In this document: positions 40,742 through 49,386 of the stretch, piece by piece
How positions within the stretch are numbered: the first letter of the stretch is position 1
Layout: the number at the start of each line of letters is the position of its first letter
NCBI GenBank assembly: GCA_009783565.1
Contig: WRDF01000004.1
Location: 62,001 to 126,000 of the forward strand
Origin: Rikenellaceae bacterium
GTDB taxonomy: Bacteria > Bacteroidota > Bacteroidia > Bacteroidales > Rikenellaceae
Direction of reading: 5' to 3'
DNA length: 64,000 bases
Notes under the pieces: model-generated
Seen by the model: the letters and a program-made list of their open reading frames with translations, nothing else
Database searches by the model: none
Told to the model about the DNA's origin: nothing
Made by a program: the position numbers and the translations under genes

Positions 40742-42172
40742 CTATCTCACCACCACCTCGATGATCGAGTTCACGGGGTCGAGCGTCACATCGGCAAATG
40801 AGAACGTCACGATCCCCGTGCGGCGGTCGCGCGTCCAATCGAGGTCGCCGTCCACGTTCAGCCAACGTGCGCTGCGGACGTTGCCGGGAATGAACATCGC
40901 CAGCTTCTCGGTATCGGCATTCAGCACGTGAATGTAGTGCGTATTGCCCCTGGTCGTGATCGCGCCCCACTCCTGCGGACGCACCCATCCGCCCTTAGTG
41001 CCGTAAATCGTGTGGCCATACAGGTCGAGCCACTGCCCCATTTCTTGCAGACGCTCCACGCAGCCTTGCCTGATACGTCCGTCGGGCGTCGGGCCGACAT
41101 TGAGCAGCAGATTTGCGCCCGTTCCGGCGGTGCGCACCAACAGATGCAACAACTCGGCGGTCGATTTATATGCGTCGTCGTTTATGTTGAACCCCCACGC
41201 GCGCGTAATTGTCTGGCAGGTTTCCAGAGGCATAGAGGTAGAAACTGCCTGACCGCTGTAACCCGCCTTGTTTTCGCCAGGCACGTCGCGCTCGAAAATC
41301 TGATAGTCTTCGCCCGGGAACGGCGGCAGGTGGTGATTGTTGGCTATCAGGCAGTTGGGCTGTAATTTGCGGATAAGCCCGTATATCTCAGGATAATGCC
41401 AATCGATGGGCGTAGACTGGTCCGTGCGGTTCTCATCCGCCGTTTGATCCCAATGGCCGTCGAACCAGATGATTGCAATGTCGCCATATTCCGTAAGAAG
41501 TTCCGTGAGCTGCGCCTTCATGAACGCAATATATTTGTTCCAATCGCCCTCGGCCGTGCGTCCCGAACCCTGGCCCGTGCGCCCCGTGCGCCACGCGTAG
41601 TCGTCGCGCATCCAATCGAGCGTGGAATAGTAAAGACCCAGCTTCATGCCCTGCTTGCGGCATTCGTCAGCAAGCTGCCGGATCAGGTCACGCCCGTATG
41701 GCGTATTCATAATATTCCAGTCCGACTCGCGCGTCGCCCAGTTGCTGAAACTGTCGTGGTGGCGCGACGTGAAAACGATATATTTCATACCACCGTCCTT
41801 TGCCGTTTTTACCCACTCCGCCGCATCGAATGCGTGCGGGTTGAAGAAATCTTGTAGCTGCAAATAATTCTGTGCTGTAATGGGACGTCTGTTCATCACC
41901 CACTCGCCGTCGCCCAGCACCGCATAAGGCCCGAAGTGCACGAACATTCCGAACCGCGCGTCTTCGAACCATTTGGTGCACGCGCCGGGAATATCGGCCA
42001 TGCGCGGCGGCTCATGCGTTTGCGCCTGCGCTGTGTTTGGCAGAACACCAAACAGTATCGTCACGACACCAAACATCGTAAGGATTTTTTTCACAAGATA
42101 CGTCTGCGTCTTGGTCGGGAGGCTGCTGAATGTCATAGTCGTGGTAAGCAGCATCGAAAAAATCTTTCTCAT
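40742..42172 (-). CDS. GH29 alpha-L-fucosidase, exported
   Basis: 476 residues if started at 42172. The fold begins with CTKWFEDARFGMFVHFGPY, continues with VFTSRHHDSFSNW and carries the nucleophile in AIIWFDGHWDQ (Asp 238). The frame reads through two signal-like stretches; a GTG at 42094 would give a cleaner start, MKKILTMFGVVTILFGVLPN with TAQAQ. The true start is uncertain. It likely removes terminal fucose from mucin or N-glycans, alongside the GH92 gene 170 bases downstream. Confidence 0.92.
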   Translation of the reverse strand: MRKIFSMLLTTTMTFSSLPTKTQTYLVKKILTMFGVVTILFGVLPNTAQAQTHEPPRMADIPGACTKWFEDARFGMFVHFGPYAVLGDGEWVMNRRPITAQNYLQLQDFFNPHAFDAAEWVKTAKDGGMKYIVFTSRHHDSFSNWATRESDWNIMNTPYGRDLIRQLADECRKQGMKLGLYYSTLDWMRDDYAWRTGRTGQGSGRTAEGDWNKYIAFMKAQLTELLTEYGDIAIIWFDGHWDQTADENRTDQSTPIDWHYPEIYGLIRKLQPNCLIANNHHLPPFPGEDYQIFERDVPGENKAGYSGQAVSTSMPLETCQTITRAWGFNINDDAYKSTAELLHLLVRTAGTGANLLLNVGPTPDGRIRQGCVERLQEMGQWLDLYGHTIYGTKGGWVRPQEWGAITTRGNTHYIHVLNADTEKLAMFIPGNVRSARWLNVDGDLDWTRDRRTGIVTFSFADVTLDPVNSIIEVVVR

Positions 42173-42217
42173 CGGATTTTTAGATTAATTAAAATTATGT
42201 GTGTTTTGTTTTCTTTG

Positions 42218-42784
42218 TTAGTGCGCCGCCAAATGCTCGATCAATATCTTTATGCCGATTATGACCAACACTATGCCGCCGAACAACTCCGCCTTCGAGC
42301 GGAAACGCGCCTCTGCCGCACTGCCGATTTTCACTCCAACCGTCGAGAGCGCGAAAGTCGTGACCCCGATAACGGCCACCGCCGTTATGATGTCTATTCT
42401 CAAAAATGCGAACGTCACGCCCACTGCCAGCGCGTCGATGCTCGTCGCCACGGCCAGAACCAGCAGATTTGCAGGACGAAACGGCGATCGCCCAGGTTTT
42501 TTCTCCTCACGGGAAAAGCTGTCCCATATCATCTTCGCTCCGATTGCGCCGAGCAGAACGAAAGCGACCCAATGGTCGATCGTTTCGATGCGGTCTGCGA
42601 AATGCGCTCCGGCGAGGTATCCTACAACCGGCATAAACGCCTGGAACAGACCGAAATACGCACCCGTCAGCAACGCCTGCGGCATAGTCGGCCGGCCGCC
42701 TGCCGCCAAGCCCAGCGTGATCGCCACGGCAAAAGCATCCATCGATAGCCCCAGAGCGACCAGAATGATCCCCGCGATTCCCAT
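42218..42784 (-). CDS. mntP: Manganese efflux pump MntP
   Basis: 188 residues with six predicted inner-membrane helices. The LGLSMDAFAVAITLGLAAG repeat, its partner near residue 110 (ATSIDALAVGVTFAFL) and the acidic residues in both are the MntP signature. The family exports Mn(II) to avoid toxicity; in some bacteria a yybP-ykoY riboswitch precedes it, and I saw none here. It lies between a methyltransferase and the fucosidase gene. Confidence 0.92.
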   Translation of the reverse strand: MGIAGIILVALGLSMDAFAVAITLGLAAGGRPTMPQALLTGAYFGLFQAFMPVVGYLAGAHFADRIETIDHWVAFVLLGAIGAKMIWDSFSREEKKPGRSPFRPANLLVLAVATSIDALAVGVTFAFLRIDIITAVAVIGVTTFALSTVGVKIGSAAEARFRSKAELFGGIVLVIIGIKILIEHLAAH

Positions 42785-42798
42785 GCAGGCTGTTCAAA

Positions 42799-43566
42799 CT
42801 ATTTTTTTGTCACAACCAGCATCTCGAAATCTTTCGTCGTCAACTTATGCTCGCGGGAAAATTCCCCGAGCCGCGCCCCGAAAATCGCTATCTCTTTATA
42901 TCCCAACGATTTCAACAGCCAGGTTATTTCGCTCGGCATGTAATATCTTTCATTGCACGTAAGAGTCAGCAGCTTGCCCGAATCGTCTTCGAGTTCCGTG
43001 ATGTTATGGTCGCGCATCGTCATAAAGTCGAATTTGCAGCCGTGACACTTCGTCGGGCCGTCGCTCTCCGTAGTCTCCTCATAGAACTTCTCCGTCGAAT
43101 GAAAGAGCGGGAACAGCCCGTTGAGCGTCGTGAAGATAAACTTCGCACCCGGCCGCAACGCCTGCGTCGCGCTCTTCAAAATCTGAAAGTTCATCTCGTC
43201 GGTTTCCATCAGCGAAAAACCGCCTTCGCAGAGCATGATCGCCGCGTCGAACTCGCCGTCGAAGCCCAGATCGCGCGCATCGCCCTGCCGAAAATCGATC
43301 TTCAAACCCGCCTCTGCGGCCTTCTCTCGTGCACGCATCAGTTGATTTTCCGACAGGTCGATACCCGTGACGTTATATCCGCGCTTGGTAAGCTCTATCG
43401 CGTGACGGCCCGTGCCGCACCCTATGTCGAGTATCCTCAGCGATTTATCGCCGCCGAATTCTTTTTCCAGAAAATCGCATTCACCTATCGTGCCCTGTGT
43501 AAAACTCTCGCTGTCATACTTTTTTGCATAGTTTTCGAACAGCGCTTCGTACCATTGTTTTTTCAT
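42799..43566 (-). CDS. Class I SAM-dependent methyltransferase
   Basis: 255 residues. The SAM-binding motif ILDIGCGTGRHAIELTKRGYNVTGIDLSEN (near 48-77) and GDARDLGF are clear. Substrate unknown; it is a small-molecule-type Methyltransf_25/11 enzyme. Its start overlaps the upstream GNAT gene by 4 bases (ATGA), so the two are translationally coupled. Confidence 0.88.
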   Translation of the reverse strand: MKKQWYEALFENYAKKYDSESFTQGTIGECDFLEKEFGGDKSLRILDIGCGTGRHAIELTKRGYNVTGIDLSENQLMRAREKAAEAGLKIDFRQGDARDLGFDGEFDAAIMLCEGGFSLMETDEMNFQILKSATQALRPGAKFIFTTLNGLFPLFHSTEKFYEETTESDGPTKCHGCKFDFMTMRDHNITELEDDSGKLLTLTCNERYYMPSEITWLLKSLGYKEIAIFGARLGEFSREHKLTTKDFEMLVVTKK

Positions 43567-44075
43567 AATAGATTGTTTAAATGTTTTGTATAAATCAGTT
43601 CGTCCATGTACTCTCCGTTTTTATAGAACGCATCGCGCAGACGCGCTTCGAGCGTAAAGCCCGCTTTCTCCAACACCCGTTGTGAAGCCACGTTGATGGA
43701 AAACGGCGTCGCGAAAATGCGCGTAATATCCCACGTCCGCAGTCCGTATTCGACCATCTGCCCGATTGCGCGGGTCACAATTCCGCGTCCCCAGAAAGGC
43801 TCGCCCAGCCAATAACCCAGCTCGGCACTCTTCTCGCTTACATCCGTCTGCGGGAAAAGACCGATAGCGCCGACCGCTTCACCTTCCATATCGATAGCAA
43901 AAACTTTTGTCGGGCTGTCGCCGATGATGCTCGCTATGAACTGCTGCCCGTCCTTTTCGGTGTAAGGGTGCGGAAATGCGTTTCTCAAAAACCGCGCGAC
44001 ATTATAATTGTCGGCATATTTCGCCAAACTCGCCACGTCCGCCTCCCGATACGGGCGTAAAGTAAAATCAGTCAT
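43563..44075 (-). CDS. GNAT N-acetyltransferase, RimJ/RimL-like
   Basis: 170 residues. FTLRPYREADVASLAKYADN at the start, GAIGLFPQTDVSEKSAELGYWLGEPFWGRGIVTRAIGQM (acetyl-CoA pocket) and ASQRVLEKAGF are typical of the RimJ/RimL group. The acceptor is unknown. Coupled to the methyltransferase gene. Confidence 0.88.
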   Translation of the reverse strand: MTDFTLRPYREADVASLAKYADNYNVARFLRNAFPHPYTEKDGQQFIASIIGDSPTKVFAIDMEGEAVGAIGLFPQTDVSEKSAELGYWLGEPFWGRGIVTRAIGQMVEYGLRTWDITRIFATPFSINVASQRVLEKAGFTLEARLRDAFYKNGEYMDELIYTKHLNNLL

Positions 44076-44151
44076 CTTTTATCACATTGTCGCCGTCTCG
44101 CAGCCATCCATCCCCGTCGCTATACTCTCTTACAGTGTTTTCACATCTGTT

Positions 44152-45570
44152 CTATATCATAACATCGCGCTCCCCTGTACGCACGCGCGCGAGCAACTCC
44201 GAAACTCGCACGTGCATCTGCCCATCGTCCAACGCGGCCAACTTACGTCCGATCAATTCCCATCCCCGCCGCCGCGCATCGGGCGTGGCGTAATCCTCCA
44301 AATATTCGGCGAATGTCAGCAGCGCATTGGGCGTGCAGAAATGCTTTATATGCCCCTCGGTCGAAAATTGCATAAAATGCTCGCCCGTGCGTCCGCGCCG
44401 GTAACACGCCGTGCAGAACGACGGGATCTGACCCTGCGCGACCAGCTCGTCTATCGTGTCGGCAAGCGTGCGCGTGTCCATCAGTTCGAACTGCTCGCGT
44501 TCGAGGCATTGCCCTGCGTCGCCGCCCGACGAATACCCGCCGATTTCGAGATTCGTTCCCGCATCGATTTGCGACACGCCCGACTCTATCAGACGGTTTC
44601 GCAGCTGCGCAGGCTCGCGCGCGGTGAGGATAAGCCCCGCATACGGCACAGCCAGCCGCAACACCGCCACCAGACGTACGAAGTCGTCGTCGCTGACGGG
44701 ATGTAAAGCGGCGGTATCGACCCCCGAAGCGTTTCGAATGCGCGGAAACGATATCGTGTGCGGCCCGATGTTGAAACACGCTTCCAAGTGGTTCGTATGG
44801 CGTACCATCGCCAACGCCTCGTACCGCCAGTCGCCCAGCCCGAACAGCACACCCATCCCCACGTCGTCGATCCCCGCCTCGATGGCTCGGTCGAACGCCG
44901 TCAGCCGGTAGTTGAAATCCGCTTTCGGCCCTTTGTGAAACCGGGCATAAACCACAGGGTCATACGACTCCTGAAAAATCTGATACGTCCCGATACCCGC
45001 CTCTTTCACTGTGCGAAAGCCTTCTACGTCGAACGGTGCGGCGTTGATATTCACACGGTTTATACGCCCTTCGCCCGCCCGCGTGGCATAGACAGTGCGC
45101 ACTGTCTCGGCGATATATTCGGCGCTGTAACGCGGATGTTCGCCATAGACGAGTATCAGCCGTTTTTGTCCCGTATTTTCCAGCTGCCGCACTTCGCGTT
45201 CGATTTCTTTTCGTTCGAGCGTGCGCCGGACCGCCTCTTTATTGCTCATGCGGAATCCGCAATAGGCGCAATTATTTACGCAGTCGTTGCCGATATAAAG
45301 CGGCGCGAAGATGACGATGCGTTCGCCGTAGACGTGCTTTTTGAGCCGGCGCGCGGCGTCGAGTATATTTTCACTGTCGTGCGCGTTCAACAAAACGGCC
45401 GTCTGGCGCATGGTCAGTCGTTGAAGATTCATCGCCGCCGCAAGAGCCTCGCCCACATCAGCAGGCGACGGATTCTCGGTGATTTTCAGCGTATTGCGAA
45501 TCTCGTCAGGGTCTATAAAGGGTTCGCCGCGTCGATCGGCGATCGAATATTTCTGGGGTGTGAACAGCAT
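44152..45570 (-). CDS. hydG: [FeFe]-hydrogenase maturase HydG, radical SAM
   Basis: 472 residues. It splits tyrosine to make the CO and cyanide ligands of the [FeFe]-hydrogenase H-cluster. Cys 97, 101 and 104 in CVNNCAYC form the radical-SAM cluster site; the C-terminal CTACYRRGRTGEHFM with a later Cys is the second cluster site that separates HydG from ThiH. It needs HydE, HydF and a hydrogenase, none in this window. Divergent from aspA, with a palindrome between them. Confidence 0.93.
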   Translation of the reverse strand: MLFTPQKYSIADRRGEPFIDPDEIRNTLKITENPSPADVGEALAAAMNLQRLTMRQTAVLLNAHDSENILDAARRLKKHVYGERIVIFAPLYIGNDCVNNCAYCGFRMSNKEAVRRTLERKEIEREVRQLENTGQKRLILVYGEHPRYSAEYIAETVRTVYATRAGEGRINRVNINAAPFDVEGFRTVKEAGIGTYQIFQESYDPVVYARFHKGPKADFNYRLTAFDRAIEAGIDDVGMGVLFGLGDWRYEALAMVRHTNHLEACFNIGPHTISFPRIRNASGVDTAALHPVSDDDFVRLVAVLRLAVPYAGLILTAREPAQLRNRLIESGVSQIDAGTNLEIGGYSSGGDAGQCLEREQFELMDTRTLADTIDELVAQGQIPSFCTACYRRGRTGEHFMQFSTEGHIKHFCTPNALLTFAEYLEDYATPDARRRGWELIGRKLAALDDGQMHVRVSELLARVRTGERDVMI

Positions 45571-45594
45571 CCTGATAGCCTGTATTATAACTTA

Positions 45595-45602
45595 CAAAGA
45601 TA
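45595..45602 (-). promoter_or_regulatory. Promoter of hydG
   Basis: TATCTTTG on the minus strand, 25 bases from the hydG start. Its -33 region falls next to the GTTAATCGATTAAC palindrome. Confidence 0.6.
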
Positions 45603-45627
45603 ATATTTTTCGAGCGAAACACCGCGC

Positions 45628-45641
45628 GTTAATCGATTAAC
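45628..45641. promoter_or_regulatory. Perfect palindrome between hydG and aspA, possible operator
   Basis: GTTAATCGATTAAC is a perfect 14-bp palindrome placed between the divergent promoters. The core TTAAT, CG, ATTAA resembles a shortened FNR/CRP-type site, which would fit two anaerobic genes. Which protein binds is unknown. Confidence 0.5.
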
Positions 45642-45651
45642 GTCAGAAGTC

Positions 45652-45682
45652 TTGCTTCGATAACATATTTAACATAAATTTG
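45652..45682 (+). promoter_or_regulatory. Promoter of aspA
   Basis: TTG at 45652-45654, 20 bases, then TAAATTTG at 45675-45682, a good Bacteroidota promoter. The start of aspA is 29 bases after the box. Confidence 0.7.
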
Positions 45683-45710
45683 TGCTTTTATGTGAAAAAT
45701 CAAAACAATA

Positions 45711-47141
45711 ATGGATATAACGAACATGAAACTGTCGGGCATGACCCGCCGCGAGCACGATCTGCTGGGCGACATGGATGTTCCCGTAGAATATTACTTC
45801 GGGATACAGACCATGCGCGCGCTCGAAAATTTCAATATCAGCCGTGTGCATCTCTGTTTTTTCCCGGAATTCATCAACGCTTTGGCCGATGTTAAGGAGG
45901 GCGCGGCAATGGCAAATCGCGACCTCGGACTGCTCGAACCCGTGCGGGCGCAAGCGATCATCGATGCCTGCCGCGAGATAAAGAGCGGAAGGCTGCACGA
46001 CCAGTTCGTCGTGGATATGGTGCAGGGCGGCGCGGGGACTTCTACGAACATGAACGCCAACGAAGTGATCGCCAACCGCGCGCTCGAACTACTGGGGCAC
46101 GAGAAAGGACAATATAAGTTCTGCCACCCTAACAACGACGTGAATCTGTCGCAATCGACGAACGACGCCTACCCTACGTCGATCCGTATCGCGATGCTGC
46201 GCAGCCTGCCGAAGCTGGTCGGGCAGCTTAAACTGCTTATCGACGTTTTTGCAGCAAAGGGGCGCGAGTTTGCCGGCGTGATAAAGATGGGACGCACACA
46301 ACTTCAAGACGCCGTGCCGATGACCCTGGGTCAGGAGTTCGAGGCATATGCCGCCACACTGCGCGAAGAAGTGGAGCGCATCGAGCAGAACGCGCGCCTG
46401 TTCCTCGAAATAAACATGGGCGCAACGGCTATCGGGACGGGCATCAACGCCGACCCCGACTACGCCGCGACATGCACGCGCCGTTTGCGCGAAATTACGG
46501 GGCTGCCGCTCGTGGAGGCCGTGAACATGATCGAGGCGACGAACGACACCGGTGCGTTCATCATGAATTCGTCGGCTCTGAAACGCCTTGCGGTCAAGCT
46601 GTCCAAGATTTGTAACGACCTGCGTCTCATGTCTTCGGGGCCGCGATGCGGGCTTGGCGAGATCAACCTCCCGCCGATGCAGCCCGGCTCGTCGATAATG
46701 CCCGGCAAGGTGAATCCCGTCATCCCCGAAGTGATGAACCAGATCGCGTTCCGCGTGGTAGGCAACGACATCACTGTTACGATGGCCTCTGAAGCCGGTC
46801 AGTTAGAGCTGAACGTCATGGAACCAATAATCGTCCACTGCCTGTTCGAAAGCATCGAGATGCTCGGCAACGGCATGAACACCCTGCGCGAAAAGTGCAT
46901 AGCGGGGATTACGGCCAACGAGGAACACTGCCGCAACATGGTCTACAACAGTATCGGCCTGGTCACGGCGCTGAATCCCTATCTGGGCTACGAGAAATCG
47001 ACCGAACTCGCCCAGAAGGCCCTGCGCACGGGCAAAGGAGTGTACGACCTTGTCTTGGAGATGGGGCTTATAAGCCGCGACGAGCTCGACGATATCCTCA
47101 AACCCGAAAATATGGTGCGTCCGCGAAAGATGCCGAAATAA
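45711..47141 (+). CDS. aspA: Aspartate ammonia-lyase
   Basis: 476-residue enzyme of the fumarase/aspartase superfamily that converts L-aspartate to fumarate and ammonia, feeding fumarate respiration. The superfamily signature GSSIMPGKVNPVIPE is present, with NDVNLSQSTNDAYPTSIRIA and GRTQLQDAVPMTLGQEF. Start at 45711 (MDITNMKLSG) fits the family, though a start at 45726 (MKLSGMT) is possible. It has its own promoter, divergent from hydG. Confidence 0.93.
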   Translation: MDITNMKLSGMTRREHDLLGDMDVPVEYYFGIQTMRALENFNISRVHLCFFPEFINALADVKEGAAMANRDLGLLEPVRAQAIIDACREIKSGRLHDQFVVDMVQGGAGTSTNMNANEVIANRALELLGHEKGQYKFCHPNNDVNLSQSTNDAYPTSIRIAMLRSLPKLVGQLKLLIDVFAAKGREFAGVIKMGRTQLQDAVPMTLGQEFEAYAATLREEVERIEQNARLFLEINMGATAIGTGINADPDYAATCTRRLREITGLPLVEAVNMIEATNDTGAFIMNSSALKRLAVKLSKICNDLRLMSSGPRCGLGEINLPPMQPGSSIMPGKVNPVIPEVMNQIAFRVVGNDITVTMASEAGQLELNVMEPIIVHCLFESIEMLGNGMNTLREKCIAGITANEEHCRNMVYNSIGLVTALNPYLGYEKSTELAQKALRTGKGVYDLVLEMGLISRDELDDILKPENMVRPRKMPK

Positions 47142-47165
47142 GTTGTTGCGTCCCGCCGCGCGGGG

Positions 47166-47216
47166 ATGACATACAGGGGCATTTCGGTTAACGCGAAAGT
47201 GCCCCTGCCGGCTTTT
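47166..47216. terminator. Terminator after aspA
   Basis: CAGGGGCA pairs with TGCCCCTG around a loop (about 47174-47208), followed by GCCGGC and a run of T. It also serves the convergent GH2 gene. Confidence 0.75.
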
Positions 47217-47227
47217 TTCACGCATGT

Positions 47228-49258
47228 TTAGTATAACGTCCGCCGTTCATCCGAGCGAATCTCCAAGCGCACGGTATCGCTATGCTCGCCTCCGCGCACT
47301 TCGATAAGATTCACGCCATTGCGCAACTCGACATCTTCCCATGCAGCCGTTCCGTGATGCGGCACGAGACGCCCCTGCGAAATGCCGTTCACGAAAAGCT
47401 CCGCCTCGTCGATATTGGTAAACACTTTTATGTTCTGCACCGCCTCGTGGCGTATATTCCAACGGCGGTCGGCGATGTGGACGAACGGATCATGCGTGTT
47501 CCAGTTCGCCTTATAGAAGTAAAAAGCATCCTTGCGGTGTACGCGGTCGAACGTCACCAGCCCAGTGTTATTAATACCCCGCAAGCCGCCCTGTTCGAGT
47601 CCCGCCGCGCCATAATCGAACATATTACCTGCAAAAATTCCCCAAAGCCATGCGTCGTCACGGAGGCTCTCGTAATATGTTTCGTGCAGATAGGTCTGCC
47701 ACTGTTCGGGATGCCACACGCCGTCATCGTCGGGGCGCAAGCCTAACGGTCCCTGGTGGTCGATCGACGCTCCGGCGCCGTAACTGACCGCCGAACGCAA
47801 ATTGCTCCATTGCGCGCGGAAATCGCGTTTCCATATGTTTATGTCTGACGGATGCCCCTCACGCCACCCGAAATGGTGATCCCAGCAGATGAGGTCGGTG
47901 ACGAAGTTGATCTCGCCGTTGTCATTGCTCGACGCGGCGGTAAGGCGCATCGCATCCTCGCTCTTGGCAAAATCATTCAACGCGAGCACAAAGGGCAACA
48001 GGGCGCGGTCACGCATCCGCACGTTAGAAAATATGCCCCAGATCGCCACCGACGGGTGATTGAACTGTTGGCGTACTATATCCGTCGCTTGCGACAGGCC
48101 GTTGGCACGAAAAGCCTCTGTATCCACGAATGCCACATCGGCAAGGTAAGCCGGCCCCACTAACGGAAAATCGCTCCAAACGACGATCCCCTCGCGGTCG
48201 CATATGCGGTAGAACTCCGGATGGTGTGCCACGCCGAAAACGCGCACGGCGTTCGCCCCCATCTCTTTTATCAGCGCCACATCTTCGGCAGCCTGCCGTG
48301 CGGTGATCGCGTTGCCCACCAACGGTCTGTCCTGATGCACCACGACACCGCGCAGCGGGTACGATTCGCCATTGAGGAAAAATCCGCGCGCGGCATCGGC
48401 CTCGACGTGCCGAAAGCCCGTCGTCACCTCGACGGCATCCTCGATCACACCGCCGCTCATCAGCGCAACATGCACGGAGTACAGGTGCGGGTCTTTAACC
48501 CCGTGCCATAGGCGCGGATTATCTACGACAAACGGCACAGTGACCGTCGCCATCGCACCGCGCGTGAGCGTCGTGCGCCCGCTGCCGACGGCGACCGTAT
48601 CGCCGCGTGCCGATGTCACTGCCACGCGCACCTGCACATTACCCGAACCGGAAAGCTTCACCACCGCATCGGCCTCAACGCGCTGGCGTGATACGTTGCG
48701 CTGCCTTATGTAAACCCCGTCCGACGCGTGGTCCGTAAGCGCGATAGCGTTGCGCCCCGTGACTATTATTTCCATATCGCGGAACAACCCCCCGTATACG
48801 CTCATATCGCCCGCCGTGGGCAACACATCGAGACTGGGCGAATTATTCACCACCACTCTCAGAAAGTTCTGCGCGCCATGCCGCAGCAAGTCGGTGATCT
48901 CAAAGCAGAATGCCGTATGCCCGCCACGGTGCTCGCCCGCAAGACGGCTGTTGACGAAGACCGTCGTAACGGAGTTCCCTCCGTAGCCTTTCAGGAAAAC
49001 GCGCTTGCCGCTCCACGCCGACGGTGCGTCGAACTCTTTCAGATAGTTGCCCGTACCGCGATAGTAGTGCGCATTGCCGGCCGTAGCGTCGGGATTCCAC
49101 GTGTGCGGCAGCATCACGGTGCGCGCACCGTCGCTGCTCGTCTGCCGTCCGTCGAAGAACCGCCAGCCGCTGTTCAGATTGTAGGTTTCACGTCCTGCCG
49201 CCGCCGGAAGCGCAACAAACAGGAGCATCAGAATAAATATAATATCTCTTCTTCTCAT
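47228..49258 (-). CDS. GH2-family protein lacking both catalytic glutamates
   Basis: 676 residues with a signal peptide (FILMLLFVALPAAAG). It has the GH2 layout: sugar-binding jelly roll (about 25-180), Ig-like domain (about 185-290), TIM barrel (about 290-590) and a short final Ig-like domain. In the acid/base motif the usual NHPSxxxWsxGNE is NHPSVAIWGIFSNV (Val 413 in place of Glu); in the nucleophile motif SEYGA is VSYGA (Ser 492). Both are single clear codons in the DNA. It probably cannot hydrolyse; a binding role is inferred. Confidence 0.85.
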   Translation of the reverse strand: MRRRDIIFILMLLFVALPAAAGRETYNLNSGWRFFDGRQTSSDGARTVMLPHTWNPDATAGNAHYYRGTGNYLKEFDAPSAWSGKRVFLKGYGGNSVTTVFVNSRLAGEHRGGHTAFCFEITDLLRHGAQNFLRVVVNNSPSLDVLPTAGDMSVYGGLFRDMEIIVTGRNAIALTDHASDGVYIRQRNVSRQRVEADAVVKLSGSGNVQVRVAVTSARGDTVAVGSGRTTLTRGAMATVTVPFVVDNPRLWHGVKDPHLYSVHVALMSGGVIEDAVEVTTGFRHVEADAARGFFLNGESYPLRGVVVHQDRPLVGNAITARQAAEDVALIKEMGANAVRVFGVAHHPEFYRICDREGIVVWSDFPLVGPAYLADVAFVDTEAFRANGLSQATDIVRQQFNHPSVAIWGIFSNVRMRDRALLPFVLALNDFAKSEDAMRLTAASSNDNGEINFVTDLICWDHHFGWREGHPSDINIWKRDFRAQWSNLRSAVSYGAGASIDHQGPLGLRPDDDGVWHPEQWQTYLHETYYESLRDDAWLWGIFAGNMFDYGAAGLEQGGLRGINNTGLVTFDRVHRKDAFYFYKANWNTHDPFVHIADRRWNIRHEAVQNIKVFTNIDEAELFVNGISQGRLVPHHGTAAWEDVELRNGVNLIEVRGGEHSDTVRLEIRSDERRTLY

Positions 49259-49386
49259 AATTCTTAAAGCATATAACGCAAAAATATAAAAAATATGTTA
49301 CTGCCGAGACGAATTGGAGCGGTTTTTGTACATCCACTATCCAAAGGACATATGTAAATACAAAACTCTTAAAAACAAACAACGCC

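Noticed and set aside
42785..42798. Riboswitch (yybP-ykoY type) before mntP
   Set aside because: Only 14 bases separate mntP from the upstream methyltransferase gene, so there is no room for a leader riboswitch.
47200..47227. Possible element copy after the GH2 gene
   Set aside because: In gene sense TAA, ACATGCGTG, AAAAAAGCCGGC resembles the element but overlaps the aspA terminator and lacks the palindrome; not counted.
47228..49258. GH2 gene as a pseudogene
   Set aside because: The frame, signal peptide and all domains are intact; only the two catalytic residues differ, which suggests an inactive but maintained protein rather than decay.
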